A stretch of DNA of 12,647 nucleotides from an uncultured Clostridia bacterium (GTDB lineage: Bacteria > Bacillota > Clostridia > TANB77 > CAG-465), in contig CAKOYA010000035.1 in NCBI GenBank assembly GCA_934130325.1, positions 1 through 12,647 of the forward strand, written 5' to 3'. Shown here piece by piece: positions 1-8,661 of the stretch. The notes beneath the pieces were generated by a model that saw nothing but the letters and a program-made list of their open reading frames with translations, did not search any database and was not told the DNA's origin. The position numbers and the translations under genes were made by a program. The first letter of the stretch is position 1. Every line of letters begins with the position of its first letter.

Positions 1-1
1 G

Positions 2-3000
2 AATATAAGCATTCATTCTGCTGGCCAGTGGTTACTTGATAACATGTATATAATAGAAGAAGAGTATGAAAAAATAAATGAAAGCAAAAAAAGCTTGAAA
101 AATAAAAGGCTACCAATTATCAAAACTAGTGAAGGTGAAAAGTATGTAAGTATTTTCTTTTTAGCGTATGAACTTGTAGAGGAAAATAAAGGTTATTTGG
201 ATCAAAACTTAATACTTAATCGTTTAAAAGAACACCAAAAATTGTCATATCTTACATCAGAAGAACTAAATTTATTTTTGTTAATGTTACAAATAGCTTT
301 ATTAAAATTTATAGCAAGAATTTGTTTAAATATAACTAATTCACAATTAAAAAAGATACAAGTTGAAAAAATCTTAGAAGCGGATTTAACAAATAATACT
401 ACATTTAAAGAGTTATATAATGAGTTTAGATATTTTAAAAATATGAAAGAAAATATGCATAATATAGATAAAATAAAAAGTACAAACACAGCTTTTGTTG
501 AATATATGGCATATAGAGTAAAAGAATTAGGTTCAAAAGGTGATAAGTACTATAATTTTTTACAAGAAGAAGCTGAAAAAATAGGGTTCACTGTAGAAGA
601 AGCAATAATAAAAGAACATATGGAAATATCAAAAACTACAGATTATATAGGTCGTGCTATACTTACATATAAAAGATTACAGGGAATTAATTTTAGGGAA
701 ATATTTGAAAGAGTAAACAAAATTGATGAAACACTTTTAAATGATTATACAGATGAATTTAAAGTGTGTGATTATAAAACCAAAAATGTATATAGAAATT
801 ATGTAATAAAACTCGCAAAAAAATATAGATTATCTGAAGTATATGTAGCTAAAAAAGCTATTGAATGTTCTAAAAAATATAAAATGCATGTTGGTTTTTT
901 TCTAAAAGGTGAAAAAAGGTATTTGTTAAAGAAAGAATTAAAAAAACCATATAATTTTGATATATTTTATAATAAAAGTATAAAACCTATACGTTCTGAA
1001 CTGTATATTTTTACTATATTATTAATATCATCAGTTATTACTATCTTTTTACTCCCAACTTTTTTAAAATTTAATAATATGTTTCTAAATGTAATAATTT
1101 CATTAATAATATTTTCATTTATGTTAGAGATTACAATAAAGTTAATTGATTATATTTTAAGAAAAATAAAGAAACCTAGTATATTACCACGTTTTGATTT
1201 TGCTAAAACAGTAGATGCAAAGTATCCAACTTATGTTGTTATGCCAACTATCATATCTTCTATAGAAAAACTTGATTCTATGATAAAAAAAATGGAAGTA
1301 CTTTATTTAGCAAATAGAAGTGAAAATATGTATTATATGCTTCTTGGTGATTGTATATCAAGTGATAAAAAAGTTATTGATACAGATGAAAAAATAGTAA
1401 AATATGCAAAAGAAAAATTAGATGAACTTAATAAAAAATATAATTCAAGCCATGTAATTTTCAATTTTATGTATAGAAAGCGTGTATTTTCTAAGGGTGA
1501 AAATTGCTATATGGGATGGGAAAGAAAAAGAGGAGCTTTGCTTGAATTTAATCAAATTATATTAGGAAAAATTACTGGTGAAGAAATAAATAAGCATGTG
1601 TATTTAATATATAATGATATAGTACATGCTAAATATGCTATAACCCTAGATGAAGATTCAATGTTATCTTTAAATACAGCAAAAGATTTAGTTTCTATAA
1701 TTGCACATCCACTAAACGCTCCAGTACTTTCAAAAGATAAAAAAACTGTTATAAAAGGATATGGACTTATTCAGCCATCTGTAGGCTTAGACATAGAGTC
1801 TGCAAATGAAAGCATTTTTTCAAAAATATTTGGTGGATTTGGTGGACTTGACATATATACAAATGCCGTTGCAGATGTATATCAAGATTATTTTCAGGAG
1901 GCAATATTCTGTGGAAAAGGAATATATAATATTGAATTATTTGACAAATTATTAAGTGATGAAATACCTGAAAATTTAGTTTTAAGTCATGATTTATTAG
2001 AAGGCTCTTTCTTAAAGGCTGGACTTGCAAGTGATATAGAATTGCAAGATGGATTTCCAAGTAATTATATATCATATATGAAACGTAACCATAGATGGTA
2101 TAGAGGAGATATGCAAATAATTAAGTGGCTAATTTCTCCAAAATCTAAAATATCCTCTCTTTCTAAATGGAAGATATTTGATAATTTAAGAAGACCTTTA
2201 CTTGATGTATTTGCCTTAATTGCTATTATATTATCTGCATTTTTGTCAACCAAGACATTTATTGCAACCATTCTTTGCACTTTTTTGATAGTAAATTTTG
2301 GAACTCTACTTGGAGTAGCAAATAGAATTATATTTGGTAGTGTAAGACATAAAAAGGATTTACAATATATTCCTATTATACACGGATTTAGTGCAGATCT
2401 TTTAACTATGTGTTTTAATTTTTTAACCATACCATATAAATCGTATATAGCTATTAGCGCATTTTTAACATCAATATATAGAATGTTAATATCCCATAAA
2501 AAATTATTGGAGTGGACAACAGGCGAAATGCTTCAAAAGTCTTCAAAAGATAGTTTAATATATTATTTTACAAATATGATTTTTAATGTAATTGTAGGGA
2601 TAATAATAATATTTGCACCTTGTAAATTGGATTTAAAATCTTTTTTAGATTTAAAATCATTAATTGGAATTATGTTTGTACTATCTCCAATACTTGCATA
2701 TTTACTTGGTAAAGATCACTTACTAGGAAGACATAGAAAATTAGATAATAAAGCAGAGGCAGAAATATTAGAAGTAGCAAAAAGAACATGGAATTTTTTT
2801 GATAATATGATGACTAAAGTTAATAACTTTTTACCAACTGATAATTATCAAGAAAATAGGAGATATAAAATAGCTAATAGAACCTCTTCAACTAATATAG
2901 GTCTAGGAATTCTTGCTATTATAAATGCATACGATTTAAAATTTATAACAAAACAGGAGGCTATATTAAAATTAAAAGATGTGTATGAAACTTTAGAAAA

Positions 3001-5473
3001 GTTAGAAAAGTGGAATGGTCACCTATATAATTGGTATAATATTAAAACATTAGAGCCACTAAGGCCTAGATTTATTTCAACGGTTGATAGTGGAAACTTC
3101 ATAGCCTGTTTGTATGTTGCAAAGCAATTTATAATAGAATTGAAAAACAATAATTCATATGGTAAAAGAGATTATATTGAATACGATAGTAATTTAGACT
3201 ATATATTTAATATAAATGAAGATTTAATAAACAATACTGACTTTACTGTCTTATATAATACAGATAGAAATCTATTTCATATTGGGTATGCACAGGAAAG
3301 TGGAGAATTAATAGATAGCTATTATGATATGCTAATGTCAGAAAATAGAACAACTAGTTTAATTGCAATAGCAAGAAGAGAAGTTACATCTAAACATTGG
3401 TTTACTTTGGCTAGAAATTTAATAGACATTGATGGATATAAGGGGCTTGTATCCTGGAGTGGTACCGCTTTTGAATACTTTATGCCTAATATTTTTAATA
3501 AATCATATGAACATACATTAATAGATCAGTCATTATTTTTTAATAAATATAGCCAAGTAAAATATGCTAGAGAAAATAATGTACCATGGGGAACATCCGA
3601 ATCTGCATTTGCTGTAAAGGATAATGAACTCAACTATCAGTACCAAGAGTTTGGTGTACCTTGGCTAGGACTAAAAAGAGGATTAAATGATTATTTGGTA
3701 ATAGCTCCTTATGCATCTTTATTAATGATAGAATTTACACCACAAGCTGTGTATAAAAATATAAAAGAGTTAAAAAGAATTGGAGCATATTCTACATATG
3801 GATTTTATGAATCGATTGACTATACAAAAGAGCATATTCCAAATAACGAATCATTTGAAATAGTAAAAACATATATGGCTCATCATCAAGGAATGATTTT
3901 AGCCTCTTTAAATAATTATTTAAATAATGGAATAATTCAAGAAAGATTTCATAGAAATACTGAAATAAAAGCGTCTGAAATATTACTAAAAGAAAGAGAA
4001 CGCATAAAAGCTACCATAAAAAAATCTGCAATTGATAATGAAAATAAATTTGTACAAAAAAATGTAGAGGATTATACAACGTTTGTAAGTTGCAATTACG
4101 AAAATATAGAGAATAAAGAAAGTATGAATAATCCTAAAAAAATTGCTTTCATTAGAGGGTTAAATCTTTCTGCTATTATATCTAATGATGGTAATATGTT
4201 TATTAAATACAAAGATAAAATTGTAAATAAACAAAGTTATCTAATGCCATCTAATTATGGCAATTATATTTATTTAACTGATAAAGTAAGTGGAAATACA
4301 ATATCTGTTACAAATTGTAATTTAACAGATATTGTAAATAAAGATACTAATAAATCAATTTGGAATAGTTACTTAAATAAAGTAGAATGCTATATTGAAG
4401 GAAAAGAGCTTGAAACAACTACAACTATATTTATGTCTTCAAATTATAATATGGAGATAAAAAAAGTAAGTATATATAATAACACAAACGTTAAAAGAGA
4501 AATAATTATTAATACTATTATAGAACCAGCTTTAACAGATTACATGACAAGTGCTGTACATCCATCATTTAATAACTTACAAATCGAGACATACTATGAT
4601 GAACAGCTGGATATATTAGTTGCAAGTAAGAGAAAGAAGAATGAAAATGATACAGAACTTTATTTGTATACTAAATTAATAGGTATTGATTTAGAAAAAG
4701 AGGCTGAAACTGAAAAACAAAAACTTGTTAAATTTAAGGATGATGCATATAATGAGACAATTTCAAAATATCCATTATGGCCAGTGCTTTCTTACAGAGC
4801 AAGAATTATATTAGATCCATATGAAAGGCAAGATTTTTATTACGTCACAGGTGTGGCAAATAGTAAGTATAAGATGACAAATGCTGTGGTTAATTTGGAT
4901 ACTAAAATGTTAAATAACGAATTAAAGCTTGCAGGCCAAATAAGTAATATAACCTCTAGATATCTAAAATTAGGTCAAGGAAAAGCCTCTATATATAACA
5001 ATTTAATTAAAGAAGTATTATTTGGTAAAAAAATACTAAGTAGTAATGAATTTTGGAATGCAGATTTAAAACAATCTATGTTATGGAAATATTCTATTTC
5101 AGGAGATTTACCTATTTTAATTGTTTATGTTGATAAAATAGAAAATGCAGTGATAGTAAATGAAGTAATAAGGTTTATGGATTATGTGAAAAATAGAAGA
5201 ATTGATTTAGATATTGTAATTTTAATATCAGATAATAAATCAGAAAAACCAATTTATAATTATATAAAATCAAGATTAGACAGAGCTATATATATGGATT
5301 ACACTAAGGGAAACATTTATATTTTAGATGTTAATTTATTAAATGAAAATGAAATAAAACTACTTTCATTCTTATCTAGGAAATACATAAAAGATATAGA
5401 TGAATTCTTATGTGACAGTGAGGATGAAAAAGAATTAGATTCGTCTAAATCTAAAGAAAGAGGTGAAGTATAA
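2..5473 (+). CDS. Cyclic beta-1,2-glucan synthase, GT84 and cyclisation part (5' partial; lacks C-terminal GH94 domain)
   Basis: Membrane enzyme that should polymerise UDP-glucose into beta-1,2-glucan and cyclise it. The frame is open to the left edge: 14 codons precede the ATG at 44 and encode AGQWLLDN, which with the following YIIEEE matches the conserved N-terminal WLLDN(F/Y)xxIEEQ block of NdvB/Cgs proteins, so the true start lies upstream. Numbering from that ATG: helical region to about 315; membrane segments about 319-340 and 347-369; GT84 domain about 390-710 with D436 (LLGDC), D536-E-D538 (DxD type), S-H-D650-LLEG and the R684-W685 (HRWYRGD) motif, all intact; membrane segments about 721-735, 738-759, 839-857 and 870-888; glycoamylase-like cyclisation domain about 904-1300 (W990 NGHLYNWY, WSG...E1144, SE1186SAF, H1280 HQGM); GH94-type beta-sandwich and linker about 1365-1780 (SGDLP at 1686-1690). 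It ends in a charged tail where Brucella/Sinorhizobium-type synthases continue into GH94. Domain assignment is from family knowledge; product cyclisation is inferred. Confidence 0.9.
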   Translation, partial: NISIHSAGQWLLDNMYIIEEEYEKINESKKSLKNKRLPIIKTSEGEKYVSIFFLAYELVEENKGYLDQNLILNRLKEHQKLSYLTSEELNLFLLMLQIALLKFIARICLNITNSQLKKIQVEKILEADLTNNTTFKELYNEFRYFKNMKENMHNIDKIKSTNTAFVEYMAYRVKELGSKGDKYYNFLQEEAEKIGFTVEEAIIKEHMEISKTTDYIGRAILTYKRLQGINFREIFERVNKIDETLLNDYTDEFKVCDYKTKNVYRNYVIKLAKKYRLSEVYVAKKAIECSKKYKMHVGFFLKGEKRYLLKKELKKPYNFDIFYNKSIKPIRSELYIFTILLISSVITIFLLPTFLKFNNMFLNVIISLIIFSFMLEITIKLIDYILRKIKKPSILPRFDFAKTVDAKYPTYVVMPTIISSIEKLDSMIKKMEVLYLANRSENMYYMLLGDCISSDKKVIDTDEKIVKYAKEKLDELNKKYNSSHVIFNFMYRKRVFSKGENCYMGWERKRGALLEFNQIILGKITGEEINKHVYLIYNDIVHAKYAITLDEDSMLSLNTAKDLVSIIAHPLNAPVLSKDKKTVIKGYGLIQPSVGLDIESANESIFSKIFGGFGGLDIYTNAVADVYQDYFQEAIFCGKGIYNIELFDKLLSDEIPENLVLSHDLLEGSFLKAGLASDIELQDGFPSNYISYMKRNHRWYRGDMQIIKWLISPKSKISSLSKWKIFDNLRRPLLDVFALIAIILSAFLSTKTFIATILCTFLIVNFGTLLGVANRIIFGSVRHKKDLQYIPIIHGFSADLLTMCFNFLTIPYKSYIAISAFLTSIYRMLISHKKLLEWTTGEMLQKSSKDSLIYYFTNMIFNVIVGIIIIFAPCKLDLKSFLDLKSLIGIMFVLSPILAYLLGKDHLLGRHRKLDNKAEAEILEVAKRTWNFFDNMMTKVNNFLPTDNYQENRRYKIANRTSSTNIGLGILAIINAYDLKFITKQEAILKLKDVYETLEKLEKWNGHLYNWYNIKTLEPLRPRFISTVDSGNFIACLYVAKQFIIELKNNNSYGKRDYIEYDSNLDYIFNINEDLINNTDFTVLYNTDRNLFHIGYAQESGELIDSYYDMLMSENRTTSLIAIARREVTSKHWFTLARNLIDIDGYKGLVSWSGTAFEYFMPNIFNKSYEHTLIDQSLFFNKYSQVKYARENNVPWGTSESAFAVKDNELNYQYQEFGVPWLGLKRGLNDYLVIAPYASLLMIEFTPQAVYKNIKELKRIGAYSTYGFYESIDYTKEHIPNNESFEIVKTYMAHHQGMILASLNNYLNNGIIQERFHRNTEIKASEILLKERERIKATIKKSAIDNENKFVQKNVEDYTTFVSCNYENIENKESMNNPKKIAFIRGLNLSAIISNDGNMFIKYKDKIVNKQSYLMPSNYGNYIYLTDKVSGNTISVTNCNLTDIVNKDTNKSIWNSYLNKVECYIEGKELETTTTIFMSSNYNMEIKKVSIYNNTNVKREIIINTIIEPALTDYMTSAVHPSFNNLQIETYYDEQLDILVASKRKKNENDTELYLYTKLIGIDLEKEAETEKQKLVKFKDDAYNETISKYPLWPVLSYRARIILDPYERQDFYYVTGVANSKYKMTNAVVNLDTKMLNNELKLAGQISNITSRYLKLGQGKASIYNNLIKEVLFGKKILSSNEFWNADLKQSMLWKYSISGDLPILIVYVDKIENAVIVNEVIRFMDYVKNRRIDLDIVILISDNKSEKPIYNYIKSRLDRAIYMDYTKGNIYILDVNLLNENEIKLLSFLSRKYIKDIDEFLCDSEDEKELDSSKSKERGEV
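5461..5466 (+). promoter_or_regulatory. Ribosome-binding site for the separate GH94 gene
   Basis: AGGTGA, preceded by AAAG, lies inside the last codons of the synthase gene, 9 nt before the ATG at 5476. It supports independent or coupled initiation of the downstream GH94 protein, as opposed to a single frameshifted reading frame. Confidence 0.75.
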
Positions 5474-5475
5474 TA

Positions 5476-7524
5476 ATGAGTTTACAAAATTATGATGAAG
5501 AGTATATTGCTTTTAACTCTTATGGAGGTTTTAACCTTGCAAAAGATGAGTATCATATTTTAAATACAAATACACCTCTTCCTTGGTGTAATATTATGGC
5601 TAATGAAAACTTTGGTACGGTCATATCTAGTTATGGAACTGTATATTCTTATTATAAAAATAGTGGAGAATATAAACTTACTAATTGGTGTAATGATTGG
5701 GTGGATTTTAAACCTGGTGAGAAATTTACTGGTATATTTGAAAAGGATTATAACTTAATATATGGATTTGGATATACTAAGATTTTAGAGGAAGAAGATG
5801 GCTTAAAAAAATCGCTTGACATATTCATCCCTATAAATGATGATTTAAAAGTACAAATGATTAATATTGAAAATACATCTAACAAGCAAAAAAATATTGA
5901 GATTAAATATAGTATAGAGCCAGTGCTTGGCTCTACTATTGAGAAAACAAAAGAATATATTTTATGCAGAAATATAAATGATACTTTGGAATTTAAGAAT
6001 CCGTATAGTTTAGATTTTTCAAATGTTACATCGTATATTTTCATATCACCCTTTAATGAGAATATTAGTTATGAATTTAATACAGAAAATTATTCTACTT
6101 ACATTAAAGTACAAGTACCACCTAAATGTGTTTCATCATTTGCTATTTTATTCGGTTCTACAACAGATGAGAATTGTATAGATGAAATAAAAAAGAAGTA
6201 TAGTACTAAAGAGGCAATACTAGAATGCTATAATAGTACAAAAAAATATTGGAAGAATTTAGTTGTTAAAAATTTTAGTACTGGAAATGAATATTTAGAT
6301 ATAATGGCAAATGGCTGGTTATTATATCAAACAATAGTTTCAAGATTATATGCAAGAACAGGTTTTTACCAAGCTGGTGGAGCTATAGGATACAGGGATC
6401 AGTTACAAGATACTATGGCTTTAATTAATACAAAGCCTGAAAAAACTAGAGCACAAATTATACTTCATTCATCTAAGCAATTTGAAAAAGGCGATGTATT
6501 ACATTGGTGGCATGAACATAATAATGCTGGAATAAGAACATATTTTAGTGATGATTATTTATGGCTACCATATGTTTTAACAGAATATGTTGAAAAGACA
6601 AAAGATCTCTCTATTTTAGATGTTGAAACTAATTATTTAGAGGATAAGCCAATGGGAAGTAGAAGAGAAATGTATGATGTATTTAATAGTATTGATACTA
6701 AAGATAGCGTATATAACCATGCAAAAAGAGCAATACAATATTCTCTTTCACGTATAGATCCAAAACTAGGTTTATTAGAAATAGGTGATGGAGATTGGAA
6801 TGACGGATTTAGCAATATACGTGGTGACTCTGTATGGTTAACTTTCTTTATGATGGATATATTAAAACGCTTTAAGAAGTTGGCTAAAATAAAAGAAGAT
6901 GTAGATATGGAAAAATTGTGTGATAAGCAAGTACATATTTTTAAGCATAATATTATAGAAAATGCTTGGGATACTGACCATTTTGTTAGAGCATTTTTTG
7001 AAAATGGAGAGGTACTTGGGGCAAATTCAAATAAAGAGTGCAAAATAGATTTAATTTCACAAGCATGGGCTGTTATTGCAATGAATGAATATCAAGACAT
7101 ACAAGACGAATTAAGGCTAGCAATAAAAAGTACGGAAAAATATCTGGTAGATAAAGAGCATATGATTGTAAAACTGCTTTATCCTGCATTTGATAAACCC
7201 AAAAATAATCCGGGTTATATTAAAGCTTATGTTCCAGGAACTAGAGAAAATGGAGGACAGTACACACATGCAGCTACTTGGCTTGCTAAAGCATATTTTG
7301 AAATGAAAAATTACGATAAAGGAATAGGAATATTAAATATGATAAACCCTATATCACACTCTGATACTAAAGAAAAAGCAGATATTTATAAGGTGGAACC
7401 TTATGTCATTGCAGCAGATATATATTCTAATCCTGAACATATAGGAAGGGGAGGATGGACCTGGTATACAGGATCTGCTGCTTGGATGTATAAAGTAATT
7501 GAAGATTATTTAAAGGGGAGATGA
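5476..7524 (+). CDS. GH94 phosphorylase domain protein, detached C-terminal part of cyclic beta-1,2-glucan synthase
   Basis: A 682-aa protein with no signal peptide or membrane segment, so cytoplasmic. It aligns by eye with the C-terminal GH94 domain of NdvB/Cgs, from the GGF...EYHI opening and TPLPWCNIMAN (about 33-43) to the end. Visible family features: beta-sandwich about 10-230; (alpha/alpha)6 barrel about 265-680; GYRDQLQD (305-312); GDGDWNDG (437-444), holding the conserved acidic residues D440 and D443 where the GH94 general acid is expected; GGQYTHAATW (593-602) with H598 and WYTGSAAW (663-670) with T665, corresponding to phosphate-binding positions in GH94 phosphorylases. In Brucella Cgs this domain trims the glucan by phosphorolysis and sets chain length. 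The gene starts 2 nt after the synthase stop in another frame, with its own Shine-Dalgarno. The likely role is to act with the synthase as a second subunit; a free 1,2-beta-oligoglucan phosphorylase is the alternative. Confidence 0.88.
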   Translation: MSLQNYDEEYIAFNSYGGFNLAKDEYHILNTNTPLPWCNIMANENFGTVISSYGTVYSYYKNSGEYKLTNWCNDWVDFKPGEKFTGIFEKDYNLIYGFGYTKILEEEDGLKKSLDIFIPINDDLKVQMINIENTSNKQKNIEIKYSIEPVLGSTIEKTKEYILCRNINDTLEFKNPYSLDFSNVTSYIFISPFNENISYEFNTENYSTYIKVQVPPKCVSSFAILFGSTTDENCIDEIKKKYSTKEAILECYNSTKKYWKNLVVKNFSTGNEYLDIMANGWLLYQTIVSRLYARTGFYQAGGAIGYRDQLQDTMALINTKPEKTRAQIILHSSKQFEKGDVLHWWHEHNNAGIRTYFSDDYLWLPYVLTEYVEKTKDLSILDVETNYLEDKPMGSRREMYDVFNSIDTKDSVYNHAKRAIQYSLSRIDPKLGLLEIGDGDWNDGFSNIRGDSVWLTFFMMDILKRFKKLAKIKEDVDMEKLCDKQVHIFKHNIIENAWDTDHFVRAFFENGEVLGANSNKECKIDLISQAWAVIAMNEYQDIQDELRLAIKSTEKYLVDKEHMIVKLLYPAFDKPKNNPGYIKAYVPGTRENGGQYTHAATWLAKAYFEMKNYDKGIGILNMINPISHSDTKEKADIYKVEPYVIAADIYSNPEHIGRGGWTWYTGSAAWMYKVIEDYLKGR

Positions 7525-7530
7525 TATAAA

Positions 7531-8436
7531 ATGAAAAAAGGTGTTTCAATGATAGCCCTTATAATAACAATAGTAGTTATAGTAATATTATCAGCGGTTG
7601 TTATTTTAAATTTAACAGGAAATAATAATATTATATCTAATGCAAAAAAAGCAACAGAAGAATCTAATAAAGAAACAGCTAAAGAGGCAATGAATTTAAA
7701 ACTAACTGTAATTCAAATGAATAGCTACACTAAAAATCAGAGAATCGCAACATTACAAGAGACTGCCAATATTCTTAGTGAAGATTCTGAAATAGAATAC
7801 GTTGATACAGTTTCTAAAAATAGTAGTACTGAAACTGCAAGTTTAACTGCTGATATAAATATAGGAAATAGTTCATCAATCTATACTAAATTAAAGGAGT
7901 TTCCTTATGAATTTGAAATTAATGATTCCTTGCAACTTGCTTCTATTGATGGGGTAAGTTTAATAGCAAGTAATGATGATTCTACTGTTACTGTATCAAA
8001 AGAAGAATTTGAAAGCTTAAAAAATGAAATTAGGAGTTTAAAGTCTAAAGTTGACTCTTTAGAAAATAAGACAATTATGAAAACGCAAACTGTTAATAAA
8101 TTAGAAACTGAGACTATGGAAAATGGAAGTTATAATCCTAAAACAGAATTAGTTAAAGTTACTATAGATGAAGATTGTTACGCTAATGTATATGCACGAT
8201 ATGCAATGGTTAATGACGATTCTCCTGCATATAAAGGAATATTTTTATATGTAAATAATACTTTAGTTGCATATAATGGAAAAGGTGGTATTGGAGGAAA
8301 TGTTCATCATGATACTAGCTTTACTAAAGAACTAAAAAAAGGAGACGTTATATCATTAAGAGGCGAACAATATGCAGGAAGTGCCAAAAAAATTATAAGT
8401 GCAGGTATAACTGTTAATTATTTTCCGAAAAACTAA
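7531..8436 (+). CDS. Pilin-like membrane-anchored protein with coiled coil and C1q/TNF-like C-terminal domain
   Basis: A 301-aa protein I cannot name. The N-terminus (MKKG, then a hydrophobic stretch about 5-28) looks like a type IV prepilin/pseudopilin leader with possible processing after G4. The mature residue 5 would be Ala, not the usual Glu, and residue 1 would be Val. Residues 30-65 are polar and helical, as in many clostridial pilin-like proteins. Residues 157-181 form a coiled coil with perfect 3-4 spacing (F160, L163, I167, L170, V174, L177). Residues about 200-299 are beta-rich and glycine-containing; FLYVNNTLVAY (238-248) and the LKKGDVISLRG segment (268-278) followed by AGSAKK resemble C1q/TNF-type jelly rolls (inference). 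It begins 6 nt after the GH94 stop, with GGGGAG at 7515-7520, so it is probably co-expressed with the glucan synthase. A trimeric surface or secretion-associated stalk protein would fit; the function is unknown. Confidence 0.75.
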   Translation: MKKGVSMIALIITIVVIVILSAVVILNLTGNNNIISNAKKATEESNKETAKEAMNLKLTVIQMNSYTKNQRIATLQETANILSEDSEIEYVDTVSKNSSTETASLTADINIGNSSSIYTKLKEFPYEFEINDSLQLASIDGVSLIASNDDSTVTVSKEEFESLKNEIRSLKSKVDSLENKTIMKTQTVNKLETETMENGSYNPKTELVKVTIDEDCYANVYARYAMVNDDSPAYKGIFLYVNNTLVAYNGKGGIGGNVHHDTSFTKELKKGDVISLRGEQYAGSAKKIISAGITVNYFPKN

Positions 8437-8455
8437 GATATGTGCTAATATAGTG

Positions 8456-8485
8456 AGTGAGGTGATTTTTAATCATCTCACTTTT
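8456..8485 (+). terminator. Intrinsic terminator after the glucan synthase/pilin-like operon
   Basis: GTGAGGTGATT (8457-8467) pairs with AATCATCTCAC (8471-8481) across a 3-nt TTT loop. The 11-bp stem contains one G-U pair, is extended by A8456-T8482, and is followed by TTTT. The U-run is short, but the position just after the pilin-like stop and before the tig promoter supports a terminator. Confidence 0.8.
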
Positions 8486-8593
8486 GTAAGTATGACGTTT
8501 ACTTATAATATGAAAAATGACGATGATAAATTAATTTACTAAAAATTATAAATTGTTTTTTACCATTAAAATCAGTATTTTTCCATATTTTAG

Positions 8594-8621
8594 TTGAAAA
8601 TTAGTAAAATTATGATATAAT
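8594..8621 (+). promoter_or_regulatory. Promoter of the tig-clpP-clpX unit
   Basis: TTGAAA (-35, 8594-8599), a 16-nt spacer and TATAAT (-10, 8616-8621). TG at 8613-8614 makes this an extended -10. Transcription would begin near 8628, leaving about 34 nt of leader before the tig ATG at 8662. No CIRCE element and no clear CtsR-type heptad repeat is visible nearby, which suggests vegetative sigma-factor expression. The rest of the 8437-8661 gap holds only the terminator and AT-rich DNA. Confidence 0.82.
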
Positions 8622-8649
8622 GTAATAGTTAATGAAAATATTATATATT

Positions 8650-8654
8650 GGAGG
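8650..8654 (+). promoter_or_regulatory. Ribosome-binding site that sets the tig start
   Basis: GGAGG sits 7 nt before the ATG at 8662. The in-frame ATG at 8632, ten codons earlier, has no such site and would lie within a few bases of the predicted transcription start, so 8662 is the better start. Confidence 0.85.
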
Positions 8655-8661
8655 AAATAAA

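Noticed and set aside
202..489. Minus-strand open frames here and elsewhere (e.g. 1767-2430, 5748-6044, 6633-7043, 11495-11797)
   Set aside because: They lie wholly inside strongly supported + strand genes, match no recognisable family and read as reversed complements of the coding strand.
2624..2660. Short tandem repeat encoding LDLKS twice in the synthase
   Set aside because: Only two imperfect copies, in frame and in a membrane-proximal loop; low-complexity AT-rich coding sequence explains it.
8482..8509. Second promoter with TATAAT at 8504-8509
   Set aside because: No convincing -35 at proper spacing and it overlaps the terminator U-run; the box is likely chance in AT-rich DNA.
8632..8661. 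Upstream in-frame ATG extending trigger factor by ten residues
   Set aside because: It lies only a few bases after the predicted transcription start and has no ribosome-binding site, while the ATG at 8662 has GGAGG at ideal spacing and gives the normal family N-terminus.
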